A stretch of 64,000 bases of DNA, taken from positions 416,874 to 480,873 of the forward strand of contig NZ_BSFD01000002.1 in NCBI RefSeq assembly GCF_027922165.1, read 5' to 3'. The notes under the pieces were generated by a model. It made no database searches. It worked only from the letters and a program-made list of their open reading frames with translations, and was not told the origin of the DNA. Positions 26,873 to 34,665 of the stretch are shown here, piece by piece. The translations under genes were made by a program, and so were the position numbers. Each line of letters starts with the position of its first letter. Position 1 is the first letter of the stretch. This DNA comes from Brevundimonas intermedia (GTDB taxonomy: Bacteria > Pseudomonadota > Alphaproteobacteria > Caulobacterales > Caulobacteraceae).

Positions 26873-27247
26873 ATGATCGAATCCCTGCCCCGCCGCGAGC
26901 GCGAGATCTTCGAGACCCTGTGTCGGCTCGAGAAGGGCGCCGCAGCCGCCGTCCGCAACGCCCTGTCCGACCCGATCAGCGACTCCGCCGTCCGCACCCT
27001 GTTGTCGCGGCTGGAGGCCAAGGGTCTGATCGAACGCGCCCCTGGCCCCGACGGCTATGTCTACAGCCCGGTCCAGCGCACCGAGGCCGTCGCCGCCGGC
27101 GCCCTGCAACGGATGATCGACACCTTCTTCGCCGGCTCGGCCGCCAGCGCCGCCACCGCCCTGCTGGGCCTGGGCCAGAAGCTGACGCCGCAAGAGGCCG
27201 CCGCCCTCGAACGCATCATCGACGAATCCGTGGAGCGCGAGTCGTGA
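26873..27247 (+). CDS. BlaI/MecI/CopY family transcriptional repressor
   Basis: A 124-residue winged-helix repressor. The pattern LPRREREIFETLCRLEKGAA, then VRTLLSRLEAKGLIERAPGP, is the MecI-type DNA-binding domain, and the C-terminal helices (ALQRMIDTFFAGS) form the dimer part. In this family a membrane M56 protease relieves repression by cleaving the repressor. The gene overlaps the M56 gene by four bases (GTGA), and an operator with two TACAnnTGTA dyads lies just upstream. Beta-lactam response is one known theme, but no beta-lactamase is nearby. Confidence 0.9.
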   Translation: MIESLPRREREIFETLCRLEKGAAAAVRNALSDPISDSAVRTLLSRLEAKGLIERAPGPDGYVYSPVQRTEAVAAGALQRMIDTFFAGSAASAATALLGLGQKLTPQEAAALERIIDESVERES

Positions 27248-28968
27248 CCTGGGCCCTTCTGCTGTCCCTGCTGGTCAAGTCCAGCCTGATCGCCGGCGCC
27301 GGCCTGGCCTGTTCGCGGCTTCTGGCCCAGCGGCCGGTCGACCGGGTCGACATCCTGCGCGGCGTGACCTGTCTGCTGCTGGCCCTGCCGGTGATCATGG
27401 CGGTCCTGCCGTCGCTGGAACTGGCGCTTCTGCCCGCCGCCGAACCCCTAATCACGCCCCAAACCCTGCCCATGTGGCAGGGCGAGGTCGGCCCCGTCGC
27501 CGGGGTCGAAATCTCCGGCGCCCTGCCCTGGCCCACCCCCGCGCTGATCGTCGGCCTGGTCTGGCTGATCGGCGTCGCGGCGGTCGCCGGACGGCTGCTC
27601 TTGGGCCTGCACACCCTGGAGCGCTGGACCCAGGAAGGCCGCGCGGTCAAATGCCCCGCCTGGCGCGCCGCGCTGGACACCCAGACCACCGGCCAACCGC
27701 CGCGCCTGATCGCCAATGACCGCCTGTCAGGTCCGCTCAGCTGGGGCGCCGCACCCGGCGTCATCCTGGTCGATCCGACCAGTCTCGCCGAACGCCAGGC
27801 CGCCCCCGCCATCCTCGCCCACGAACTGGCCCATCTGCGGCGCAAGGACTGGGTCTTCCTGGTCCTGTCGCGGCTCAGCCTGGCCCTGTTCTGGTTCAAC
27901 CCCCTGGTCTGGGCCCTGCACCTCGACCTGGTCGCCCGCACCGAAGAGGCCGCCGACGCCGACGCCCTGACCACCGTGGACCGTCAGGTCTACGCCCGCG
28001 CCCTGGTCCGCCTGGCCGCACATCCCGTCCCCCGCTCCATTCCCTGCGCCGCCAGCCCCATGGCCGCCGACGCCCGCACCCTGAAGACAAGGATCGCCTG
28101 CATCATGTCGAACACGCCGTCCCGCCGTCGCCCGCTGACCGTCGCCCTGACCGTCGCCGCCCTCGCCGCTGTCGCCACGCCCTTGGCCGCGCTCGAGCTG
28201 AGCCGTCAGGACTGGGCCGGCCCGCCCCCGCCGCCTGAAGCGCCCGAGACGCCCGAACCCCCGGCCCCGCCCGCCCAGCCGGAACCGCCTGCCCCGCCGT
28301 CGATGGTCGTCCCGCCCGCGCCGCCTGCGCCGCCTGCGCCGCCCGCGCCTCCCGCTCCTCCTGCGCCGCCCGCTCCCCCGGCGCCGCCCATCTTCAGCTC
28401 AAGCTACACCTACACCTACAGGGGCGATCCCTCTCCCGCGGAACGCGCGGCGGCCGACCAAGCCCGAGCCCAAGCCGATCAGGCCCGCGCACGCGCCGAC
28501 GAAGCCCGTCGCCGAGCCGACCAGGCCCGTCGCGGTGCCGACCAAGCCCGAGCCCGGGCCGAAGAAAGCCGCGCCCGAGCCGAGATCGCCCGCCTCGACG
28601 GCGACCAGGCCCGCGCTCATGCCGCCCAGGCCCGCGCCCGGGGCGAACAGGCCCGCGTCGAAGGCGAAAAGGCGCGGCGCATGGGTGAACAGGCCCGGCT
28701 CCAAGCGGCCAGCGCCCGCGTGGACGCCCGTCGCCAGATGGCCCTGGGCGCCGAACAGATGCGCAAGGGCGCGCAGGAGATGCGGGCCGAAGCCGTCCGC
28801 CTTCGCGACCCCGCCTACCGCGCCCGCCAGATCGCCGAGAACCGCGCGCGCGGCAACCGCGTCACCGACGCCGAACTGGTCGCGCTCTCCGCCAGCCTGC
28901 CCGCCAGAGCGGACGAGATGGACCGCGACGCGGACCGTCTGGCGCAAGACGCGCGGCGTCAGGACTGA
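27244..28968 (+). CDS. BlaR1-like M56 membrane metallopeptidase with Pro-rich linker and Ala/Arg coiled tail
   Basis: A 574-residue protein starting at GTG 27244, coupled to the repressor gene. Several membrane helices lie in residues 1-120 and about 205-225, with the zinc-protease motif HELAH at 193-197 and FNPLVWALHLDLVARTEEAA downstream. A further hydrophobic segment sits near 300. Residues 325-385 are almost only Pro, Ala and Glu (PPAPPAPPAPPAPP). Residues 398-506 form a long charged helix of seven-residue units such as ADQARAR and ADEARRR. The penicillin-binding sensor domain of BlaR1 is absent, so the tail is presumably the sensor or anchoring part. The signal is unknown. Confidence 0.85.
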   Translation: MTWALLLSLLVKSSLIAGAGLACSRLLAQRPVDRVDILRGVTCLLLALPVIMAVLPSLELALLPAAEPLITPQTLPMWQGEVGPVAGVEISGALPWPTPALIVGLVWLIGVAAVAGRLLLGLHTLERWTQEGRAVKCPAWRAALDTQTTGQPPRLIANDRLSGPLSWGAAPGVILVDPTSLAERQAAPAILAHELAHLRRKDWVFLVLSRLSLALFWFNPLVWALHLDLVARTEEAADADALTTVDRQVYARALVRLAAHPVPRSIPCAASPMAADARTLKTRIACIMSNTPSRRRPLTVALTVAALAAVATPLAALELSRQDWAGPPPPPEAPETPEPPAPPAQPEPPAPPSMVVPPAPPAPPAPPAPPAPPAPPAPPAPPIFSSSYTYTYRGDPSPAERAAADQARAQADQARARADEARRRADQARRGADQARARAEESRARAEIARLDGDQARAHAAQARARGEQARVEGEKARRMGEQARLQAASARVDARRQMALGAEQMRKGAQEMRAEAVRLRDPAYRARQIAENRARGNRVTDAELVALSASLPARADEMDRDADRLAQDARRQD

Positions 28969-28987
28969 GCTGGGCCAGCCCCCCAAC

Positions 28988-29112
28988 CGTCACCCTCGGA
29001 CTTGTTCCGAGGGCCCACTTTTCCGCCGCAGCAGCGGTTAGAGCAAACCCACTGTCTCGCCGTTCCTGCCCGCCGCCGGCGTAGGCCCTCGGAACAAGTC
29101 CGAGGGTGACGG
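28988..29112. repeat. Family B-related palindromic repeat, copy 5 (diverged)
   Basis: The arms read CCGTCACCCTCGGACTTGTTCC and the inverse GGAACAAGTCCGAGGGTGACGG, a sequence variant of family B with A/T substitutions conserved on both arms. It lies between the convergent M56 and Hsp70 genes. Confidence 0.85.
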
Positions 29113-29134
29113 ACGGGGAGTGACGGACGGGGGT

Positions 29135-30463
29135 TCACGCCCCCTGCGTCCACCGCTCCACGTCCGGCTGAAGACCGATCAGGGCCAGGCCAGCGGCGAT
29201 GGACTCGAACTCGCCGCCGGTCTCGATCCGCTCCGCCCCGAACCGGCGATGGAACATCCTCCGCACGGCGGGGGTCAGGGAGGTGCCGCCGGTCAGGAAG
29301 ACCCGGTCGATCGCCTCCGGCGCCAGGCCCGAAACGCGCATCGCCTCTTCCAGCGCCTCGTCCAGGGCCGTTTCGATGGCGGTCAGTTCGGGCGCGATCC
29401 AGGTCTCGAACTCGGCCCGCGTGACCGGCTTCTCGATCCGCACATCGCCCGCCACGAACGAGAAGTCCGCCGCCTCGGCCGCCGACAGATCCTGTTTCAG
29501 CGTCGAGACCGCGCGGTACAGGGCGTGGCCGTGATTGTCGTCCAGCACCTCGATCAGCCGGTCGATCTTCTCGGGCTCCAGCGAGGTCGTGGCCAGGCCA
29601 CGGATGTCGCGCATGTCGCGCGACGCCCGCAGCAGGGCCAGCTGATCCCAGCGGGCGAAGGCCGAATAATAGCGCTGCGGCACCGGCAGGGTCTTGCCGA
29701 CGCTGGCGTAGAAGCTGCCCTTGCCCAGTTCCGGCGACACCAGATTGTCGATGATCCGATAGTCGAAGGCGTCGCCCGCCACCCCGACCCCCGACCGCGC
29801 CAGGGGCGTGGACTTCAGCCCGTCTGGCGTCCGTTCGAAGCGAATGATCGAAAAGTCGCTGGTGCCCCCGCCGAAGTCGGCGACCAGCACCGTCGCGTCC
29901 TGTTTCAGGGTCCGCGCGAAATAGAAGGCGGCGCCGACCGGCTCATAGGCGTAGCGGACGTCCTCGAACCCCAGCCGGCGAAAGGCGGTCTCGTACCGCT
30001 CCAGCGCCAGGGCCTCGTCCGGCCGCGCCCCGGCGAAGGTCACGGGCCGGCCCACGATGACGCGCGGCGGCAGATCGGCCATGGCCGCCCCCGCATGCTG
30101 ACGCAGCTTCAGCAGGAAGGCCGCCAGCAGGTCCTCGAACGTATAGCGCCGGTCGTGGATACGGGTCTCGGTGAAGGCGGCGCTGGCGGCGAAGGTCTTG
30201 AACGACTGGATGAACCGGGTGTCGTGGGGATCCTCGACATAGGCCTCGATGGCCCAGGGCCCGGCCTCGACCACCCGCTCGGGCCGCCCGTCGCCCTCGG
30301 CCGCATGGAACTGGAAGCTCAGGGCCGAGCGGAAGGTCGAACTTTCGCCGCCCTCGACCACGAACTGCACCAGAATGGCCCCGTTCGTCGGGTCCGCCAC
30401 CGCAACGACGGAATTGGTCGTGCCGAAGTCGATGCCGATCGTCAGCGGCTGTGGCGTGGTCAT
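29135..30463 (-). CDS. yegD: Hsp70-family chaperone-like protein, YegD type
   Basis: A 442-residue actin-like ATPase of the short Hsp70 group without a normal substrate-binding domain. The phosphate loops are IGIDFGTTNSVVAVAD (residues 9-24) and VADFGGGTSDFSIIRFE near 190-206; the adenosine motif VFLTGGTSLTPAVRRMFHRR is near residue 385. It is cytosolic, with role unknown. The ATG at 30463 is preceded by AAGGAGC. It is the last of a minus-strand run with the small membrane protein and the CoA-ester lyase. Confidence 0.9.
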   Translation of the reverse strand: MTTPQPLTIGIDFGTTNSVVAVADPTNGAILVQFVVEGGESSTFRSALSFQFHAAEGDGRPERVVEAGPWAIEAYVEDPHDTRFIQSFKTFAASAAFTETRIHDRRYTFEDLLAAFLLKLRQHAGAAMADLPPRVIVGRPVTFAGARPDEALALERYETAFRRLGFEDVRYAYEPVGAAFYFARTLKQDATVLVADFGGGTSDFSIIRFERTPDGLKSTPLARSGVGVAGDAFDYRIIDNLVSPELGKGSFYASVGKTLPVPQRYYSAFARWDQLALLRASRDMRDIRGLATTSLEPEKIDRLIEVLDDNHGHALYRAVSTLKQDLSAAEAADFSFVAGDVRIEKPVTRAEFETWIAPELTAIETALDEALEEAMRVSGLAPEAIDRVFLTGGTSLTPAVRRMFHRRFGAERIETGGEFESIAAGLALIGLQPDVERWTQGA

Positions 30464-30531
30464 GACCCGGCTCCTTGAAGGGCGGGCTTCCTACAGTGTC
30501 CGGCGGCAATAGGAAACTGAGCTTCGTCGCC

Positions 30532-30732
30532 CTACGGACATTGGACCGAGCGCGAGGTCGTCGCCGCGCTGTCGGAGCGGCACGCGCTTTGGCGCTCCAG
30601 TCCGTCGCCGATCAGCCGAAACACCGCCGCCCAGACCAGCAGCGAGAAGATCACCGCGCCGCCCCAGCCGATAAATCGCCGGTAGGTTCGGCCGGCGGGA
30701 TCCAGGTCCGGGATGATGTCAAGGTCGTCCAT
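30532..30732 (-). CDS. Small single-span membrane protein, unknown
   Basis: A 66-residue hypothetical protein. Residues 1-17 are acidic (MDDLDIIPDLDPAGRTYRRF) and about 22-43 form one hydrophobic helix (IGWGGAVIFSLLVWAAVFRL), followed by a polar tail with two cysteines. No family is recognised. It lies between yegD and the CoA-ester lyase on the same strand. The clean topology makes it a plausible small gene, but it could be spurious. Confidence 0.5.
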   Translation of the reverse strand: MDDLDIIPDLDPAGRTYRRFIGWGGAVIFSLLVWAAVFRLIGDGLERQSACRSDSAATTSRSVQCP

Positions 30733-30836
30733 ATCGACGTCCGATCAGAAACAGACCCCTTCATTCGCCTCCAGCGCGAGTCCCGCAACCCGGCAAGATA
30801 CTTAATCGGATCAGCATCTGTGGACGGTCGGCGCCG

Positions 30837-31676
30837 TCATCGGCTCGCGGCTTTGTGGCGCGCCAGCACGGCCTCGGCCTGGACCAGGTGCAGACGCTCG
30901 ACCATGGCGCCCCCCACCCGGATCGCGCCCCGGCCCTCGGCCTCCGGCGCGGCGAAGGCCGCCACCACGGCGCGGGCCGCCTCGACCTCCGCCTCGGACG
31001 GCGAGAAGGCGGCGTTGGCGAGCGCGATCTGCGACGGATGGATCAGGCTCTTGCCGTCGAACCCGTACAGCCGCCCCTGCGCCGCCTCGGCCGCCAGTCC
31101 GTCCGCATCCTCGATCCGGTTGAAAACCCCGTCGATCGCCACCAGCCCGTGCGCCCGCGCCGCGACCACCAGGGCCGCCAGCCACGGCTTGAACGGCTCT
31201 CTATCCGGCGCTGCGCCCGTCCCCAGCGCCTTGGCCAGGTCGTTGACCCCCAGCATCAGCCCGTCCAGCCGCCCGCCCGCGCCCGCAATGTCGTTCAGGG
31301 CGATCAGCCCACGCGGCGTCTCGATCATGGCCCACAGGGCGGCCCCCGGCGCGCGGGCCGAGATCGCGTGGACCGTCTCCACCGTCTCCACCTTGGGCGC
31401 GACGATCAGGCCGGCGCCCGCCTCCGCCAAGGCGTCCAGGTCATCCTCGCCCCACTCGCTGTCCAGACCGTTGATCCGCACCCCCAGCCTCGGCCCAAAT
31501 CCTCCGGCCCGAACCGCCGCCACCGCCGCCGCCCGCGCCTCGACCTTGGCCTCGGGCGCCACCGCGTCCTCGAGGTCCAGAATGGCCACGTCGCAGTCCA
31601 GGGTCCGCGCCTTCTCCACCGCCCGTGCATTCGACGCCGGCAGATACAGGACGCTGCGGACCAGATCGCCCCGCAT
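30837..31676 (-). CDS. HpcH/HpaI-type CoA ester lyase (CitE-like)
   Basis: A 279-residue TIM-barrel lyase of the CitE/malyl-CoA-lyase family. Marks are RSVLYLPASNARAVEKARTL, CDVAILDLEDAVAPEAK with the substrate-contacting acidic residues, WAMIETPRGLIALNDIAGAG with the metal-binding glutamate, and GFDGKSLIHPSQI. Such enzymes cleave beta-hydroxyacyl-CoA esters such as malyl-CoA or citramalyl-CoA; the substrate here is not determined. The start ATG at 31676 shares one base with the stop of the upstream SDR gene, so the pair is translationally coupled and probably acts in the same acyl-CoA pathway. Confidence 0.85.
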   Translation of the reverse strand: MRGDLVRSVLYLPASNARAVEKARTLDCDVAILDLEDAVAPEAKVEARAAAVAAVRAGGFGPRLGVRINGLDSEWGEDDLDALAEAGAGLIVAPKVETVETVHAISARAPGAALWAMIETPRGLIALNDIAGAGGRLDGLMLGVNDLAKALGTGAAPDREPFKPWLAALVVAARAHGLVAIDGVFNRIEDADGLAAEAAQGRLYGFDGKSLIHPSQIALANAAFSPSEAEVEAARAVVAAFAAPEAEGRGAIRVGGAMVERLHLVQAEAVLARHKAASR

Positions 31677-32353
31677 CAGACCCGCCCGGTCACCGGCACC
31701 AGGGCGCCGGTCATGGCCCGGCTCTCGGGCAAGGCCAGGAACAGGATCACCGCCGCAAGATCGGCCGGCGCGACCCAGGTCGCCGGATCGGCGTCCGGCA
31801 TGTCCTTGCGGTTGGCCGGGGTGTCGATGATCGAGGGCAGGACGGCGTTGACCGTCACCGCCGTCGTCTTCAGCTCCTCCGCCAGGGCCTGGGTCAGGGC
31901 GTGGACGCCCAGCTTGGCCGCCCCATAGGCCCCCATGCCTGCGCCGGGCTTCAGCGCAGCGGCCGAGCCGACATTGACGATCCGCCCGTCGCTCGCAGCC
32001 TTCAGATAGGGCAGGGCCGCGCGGCTGGCGTTCAGGGCGGTGGTCAGGTTCAGCGCCTGCATCCGCTCCCAGGCCGGCGCCGCATCCTCAGTCGTCTGCC
32101 ACACGAACCCGCCGGCGATATTGGCCAGCACATCCAGCCGCCCGAACCGGCTGATGACAGAGGCCACGGCCCCCTCGGCCTGGGCCGGGTCGGTCAGGTC
32201 GACCCCGCCGATCTCCAGCACCCCGGCCGGAACCGGATGACCCTCGGCGTGGTCGATGACCGCCACCGCCAGACCCGCCGCCCGCGCAGCCTCCAGCACG
32301 GCCCGGCCCAGCACCCCGTGCCCGCCGGTAATCACCATCACCCGTTGCGTCAT
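31676..32353 (-). CDS. SDR family oxidoreductase
   Basis: A 225-residue short-chain dehydrogenase. The cofactor motif is TGGHGVLGRAV, NIAGG is the NNAG-like motif near residue 83, and the active site is the serine of NVGSAAALKPGAGMGAYGAA with tyrosine and the lysine four residues later (YGAAK). The C-terminus ends in TGALVPVTGRV. I use ATG 32353, which has GGAGGA at the right spacing; an ATG at 32365 would place that sequence inside the gene. It is coupled to the downstream CoA-ester lyase. Confidence 0.85.
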   Translation of the reverse strand: MTQRVMVITGGHGVLGRAVLEAARAAGLAVAVIDHAEGHPVPAGVLEIGGVDLTDPAQAEGAVASVISRFGRLDVLANIAGGFVWQTTEDAAPAWERMQALNLTTALNASRAALPYLKAASDGRIVNVGSAAALKPGAGMGAYGAAKLGVHALTQALAEELKTTAVTVNAVLPSIIDTPANRKDMPDADPATWVAPADLAAVILFLALPESRAMTGALVPVTGRV

Positions 32354-32386
32354 CTCGTCCTCCATCCCCTCCCCCTGTGTTTCCGC

Positions 32387-32896
32387 TCAACCGGCGGCGA
32401 AGACCTTGGCCATCAGCCGCTCCAGCCCCGCCTGGTCCACCGCGTCGAAGGCCGCCGGCGTCGTCGCATCCACGTCGAACACGGCGATCAATTCGCCCGA
32501 GGCGTCCAGCACCGGCACGACGATCTCGCTGGCCGAGCGGCTGTCGCAGGCGATATGGCCGGGGAAGGCGTGGACGTCCTCGACCAGCTGGGTCTGGCGC
32601 GTCGCCGCCGCCGTCCCGCACACGCCGCGCCCGAAGGCGATCCGCAGGCATCCCAGCGTGCCCTGATACGGCCCGACCACCAGTTCGTCGGCCCCATCCG
32701 GCGTCTTGTCCGGCGCCACGACATAGAAGCCCGTCCAGAAATAATGGTCGAAGGCGTCGGCCAGCATCGAGGCCACGGTCGCCATCCGCGCCGTCAGATT
32801 CGGCTCCCCATCCAGCACGGCCAGAATCTCGGCCTCGACCTCGGCGTAACGGTCCGCCTTGTCGGCGGGGCGGTCGTCGCGGGCGACATAGGACAT
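32387..32896 (-). CDS. msrC: Free methionine-(R)-sulfoxide reductase (GAF type)
   Basis: A 169-residue GAF-domain enzyme that reduces free methionine-R-sulfoxide. The family block GPYQGTLGCLRIAFGRGVCG and VEDVHAFPGHIACDS is complete. The three catalytic and resolving cysteines sit at 83, 93 and 117, matching the 84/94/118 pattern I recall for the E. coli enzyme. It is cytosolic. It leads the minus-strand run; 33 bases separate it from the SDR gene. The function is well supported by the cysteine pattern. Confidence 0.93.
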   Translation of the reverse strand: MSYVARDDRPADKADRYAEVEAEILAVLDGEPNLTARMATVASMLADAFDHYFWTGFYVVAPDKTPDGADELVVGPYQGTLGCLRIAFGRGVCGTAAATRQTQLVEDVHAFPGHIACDSRSASEIVVPVLDASGELIAVFDVDATTPAAFDAVDQAGLERLMAKVFAAG

Positions 32897-33056
32897 GGGC
32901 GGCTCCTTCGATTCGCAGCCGATATAGGCGGCGGCGCCCCCGGAAGCGAGCCTCCGCGCAGAAAGCTCAATTTCTTAAATATCGGAAATCGCACAACAAG
33001 GTTCGAACACCCGAAAAATGTCGCTTGCTGTGGCGCCGCTTTGTCGCAAAACATCG

Positions 33057-33064
33057 TTAACCAT
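33057..33064 (+). promoter_or_regulatory. Possible CtrA half-site upstream of the Sel1 gene
   Basis: TTAACCAT, the reported CtrA half-site form, lies 82 bases before the Sel1-repeat start in an A+T-richer stretch of the divergent promoter. A good second TTAA half at the right spacing is missing, so this is only a candidate. Confidence 0.3.
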
Positions 33065-33145
33065 GTTTGACGGTCTGACCTGTCGGCGCCTGCGCGCCGC
33101 CCTGCGTCGCGTCGAACACGGGGCTTTGGGGAGCGACAGGACAGT

Positions 33146-34648
33146 ATGGGGGAGTACGACAACGCGGATCGCGGTCCGTCCCGGCTCCAGCGGCATCGCA
33201 TGCCCCTGGCCGGCGGAGCCGTGGCGGTTCTGGTCCTGCTGATCGCCGTCCTGCTGCTGGCCAGCTGCGGCGACGGCGCCCCCGCCTTCTGGCGGCGCGG
33301 CGGCCAGAACGACGCCGCCCTGTCCTGCCCCCGCCCCGCCTCGATCACGGGGTCCGAGTTCAACGCCCAGGAGGCCGGTCTGCGCCACCTGCGCCGCGCC
33401 GCCTTCCGCGGCGACGTCTTCGCCCAGCTCGAGCTGGGTTCGCGCTACGCCGCCGTCCGCGCCACCGACAAGAATATCGAAGATCCGATCGAAAGCTCGG
33501 TCTGGTACGCCATGGCCCTGGCCAATGACGAGGGCTACGCCCCGATCAACGGGGTGGACCGCAAGGGCGGCGTGTTCGGCGGCGGCCTGCGCCCCCTGTC
33601 GAAATACGACGACTGCCGCGCCTTCGAACGCCACCGCGCCTATCAGGTGCTGGACCGCCAGCTGTCGCGGATGAGCCGCGAAGAGCAGGAGGCGGTGCGC
33701 GACCGCGTCATCTACATTCTGTCGACCCAGGACGCCGAAGGCTATCGCACCCTGGCCCGTCTGCACGACGGCCTCTACGGCCCGTTCGGCGAGCCTGCGG
33801 ACAATCGCGAGGCCCGCGAGGCCCTGGGCCGCAAGCCCGACGGTAAAGGCCTGGCCCAGCCCCGCTCGCGCGGCGGCTACTGGGCGGCGGTCAACCTGTT
33901 CCAGCGCAACGACGTCGACGCCTATCTCTACAACTATCTGGCGGTCCAGACCGGCGACGTCGGCGCCTATGTGCTGATGAAGGACTTCGAACGCTCCTCG
34001 CCCGGCCGCGCCCAGTACGCCGGCTTCGTCGAGGCCAAGGCCCGCCAGTGGACGCCCCCGTTCGAATTCTACCCGCTGGAGGCGCCGGCTTCGGGCGTGC
34101 CCTTCTCGGACGAAAGCCGCCCGCGCGGCGACGCCTATGAATACGCCCTGTCGCGGCTTCAGGGCGAACTGCCCTTCATCCATGTCGGCCGCGCCCTGCG
34201 TTATCTGGGCGTGACCCAGGAGACAGTCACCGCCCCCGAACAGCTGTCCCGGCAACAGATCGAGGCCTTCGAGGCCATGATCGGCCATGCGACCGAAAGC
34301 CGGCTGTCCCCGGTCGAACGGGTCCGCGCCATTCAGCTGGCGGCCGTCAACGGCTCGTCCGAGGCCCAGCTGGTGCTGGCGGTCATGTACGCCGAGGGGA
34401 TCGGCCTGCCCGCCGACTACGCACGGTCGTTCAAATGGTTCAGCGAGGCGGCCCGCCAGGGCAGCCCCGAGGCCAAGTTCGCCATGTCCACCTATTTCGC
34501 CCTCGGCGTCGCCGGGGTGGCGGATCAGGACAAGGCCGACGCCGTCGCCTTCCGCATCGAATCCGCGCTGTCGGGCTTCGGCCCCTCGGCCTCGCGTTTG
34601 CAGGCCCTGCTGTCCCAGGTGTCCCGCGCCCAACAACAGCGCCGTTAA
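33146..34648 (+). CDS. Membrane-anchored Sel1-repeat protein
   Basis: A 500-residue protein with one membrane anchor at about residues 22-42 (AGGAVAVLVLLIAVLLLASC; the Cys may be a lipid site, but the signal is internal). A periplasmic region follows, with TPR-like Sel1 repeats at both ends: LRHLRRAAFRGDVFAQLELG near residue 80 and SEAQLVLAVMYAEGIGLPAD then KWFSEAARQGSPEAK near 410-450. Sel1 proteins scaffold complexes; the partner is unknown. The start is ATG 33146. The beta-helix gene follows 17 bases later, so the two are probably one operon. Confidence 0.8.
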   Translation: MGEYDNADRGPSRLQRHRMPLAGGAVAVLVLLIAVLLLASCGDGAPAFWRRGGQNDAALSCPRPASITGSEFNAQEAGLRHLRRAAFRGDVFAQLELGSRYAAVRATDKNIEDPIESSVWYAMALANDEGYAPINGVDRKGGVFGGGLRPLSKYDDCRAFERHRAYQVLDRQLSRMSREEQEAVRDRVIYILSTQDAEGYRTLARLHDGLYGPFGEPADNREAREALGRKPDGKGLAQPRSRGGYWAAVNLFQRNDVDAYLYNYLAVQTGDVGAYVLMKDFERSSPGRAQYAGFVEAKARQWTPPFEFYPLEAPASGVPFSDESRPRGDAYEYALSRLQGELPFIHVGRALRYLGVTQETVTAPEQLSRQQIEAFEAMIGHATESRLSPVERVRAIQLAAVNGSSEAQLVLAVMYAEGIGLPADYARSFKWFSEAARQGSPEAKFAMSTYFALGVAGVADQDKADAVAFRIESALSGFGPSASRLQALLSQVSRAQQQRR

Positions 34649-34665
34649 CAGGGGGGTCTGGTCGC

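Noticed and set aside
28206..28391. Gly-Gly-Ala repeat peptide on the minus strand
   Set aside because: It is the complement of the Pro-Ala linker of the M56 protein, not a PE-PGRS-like gene.
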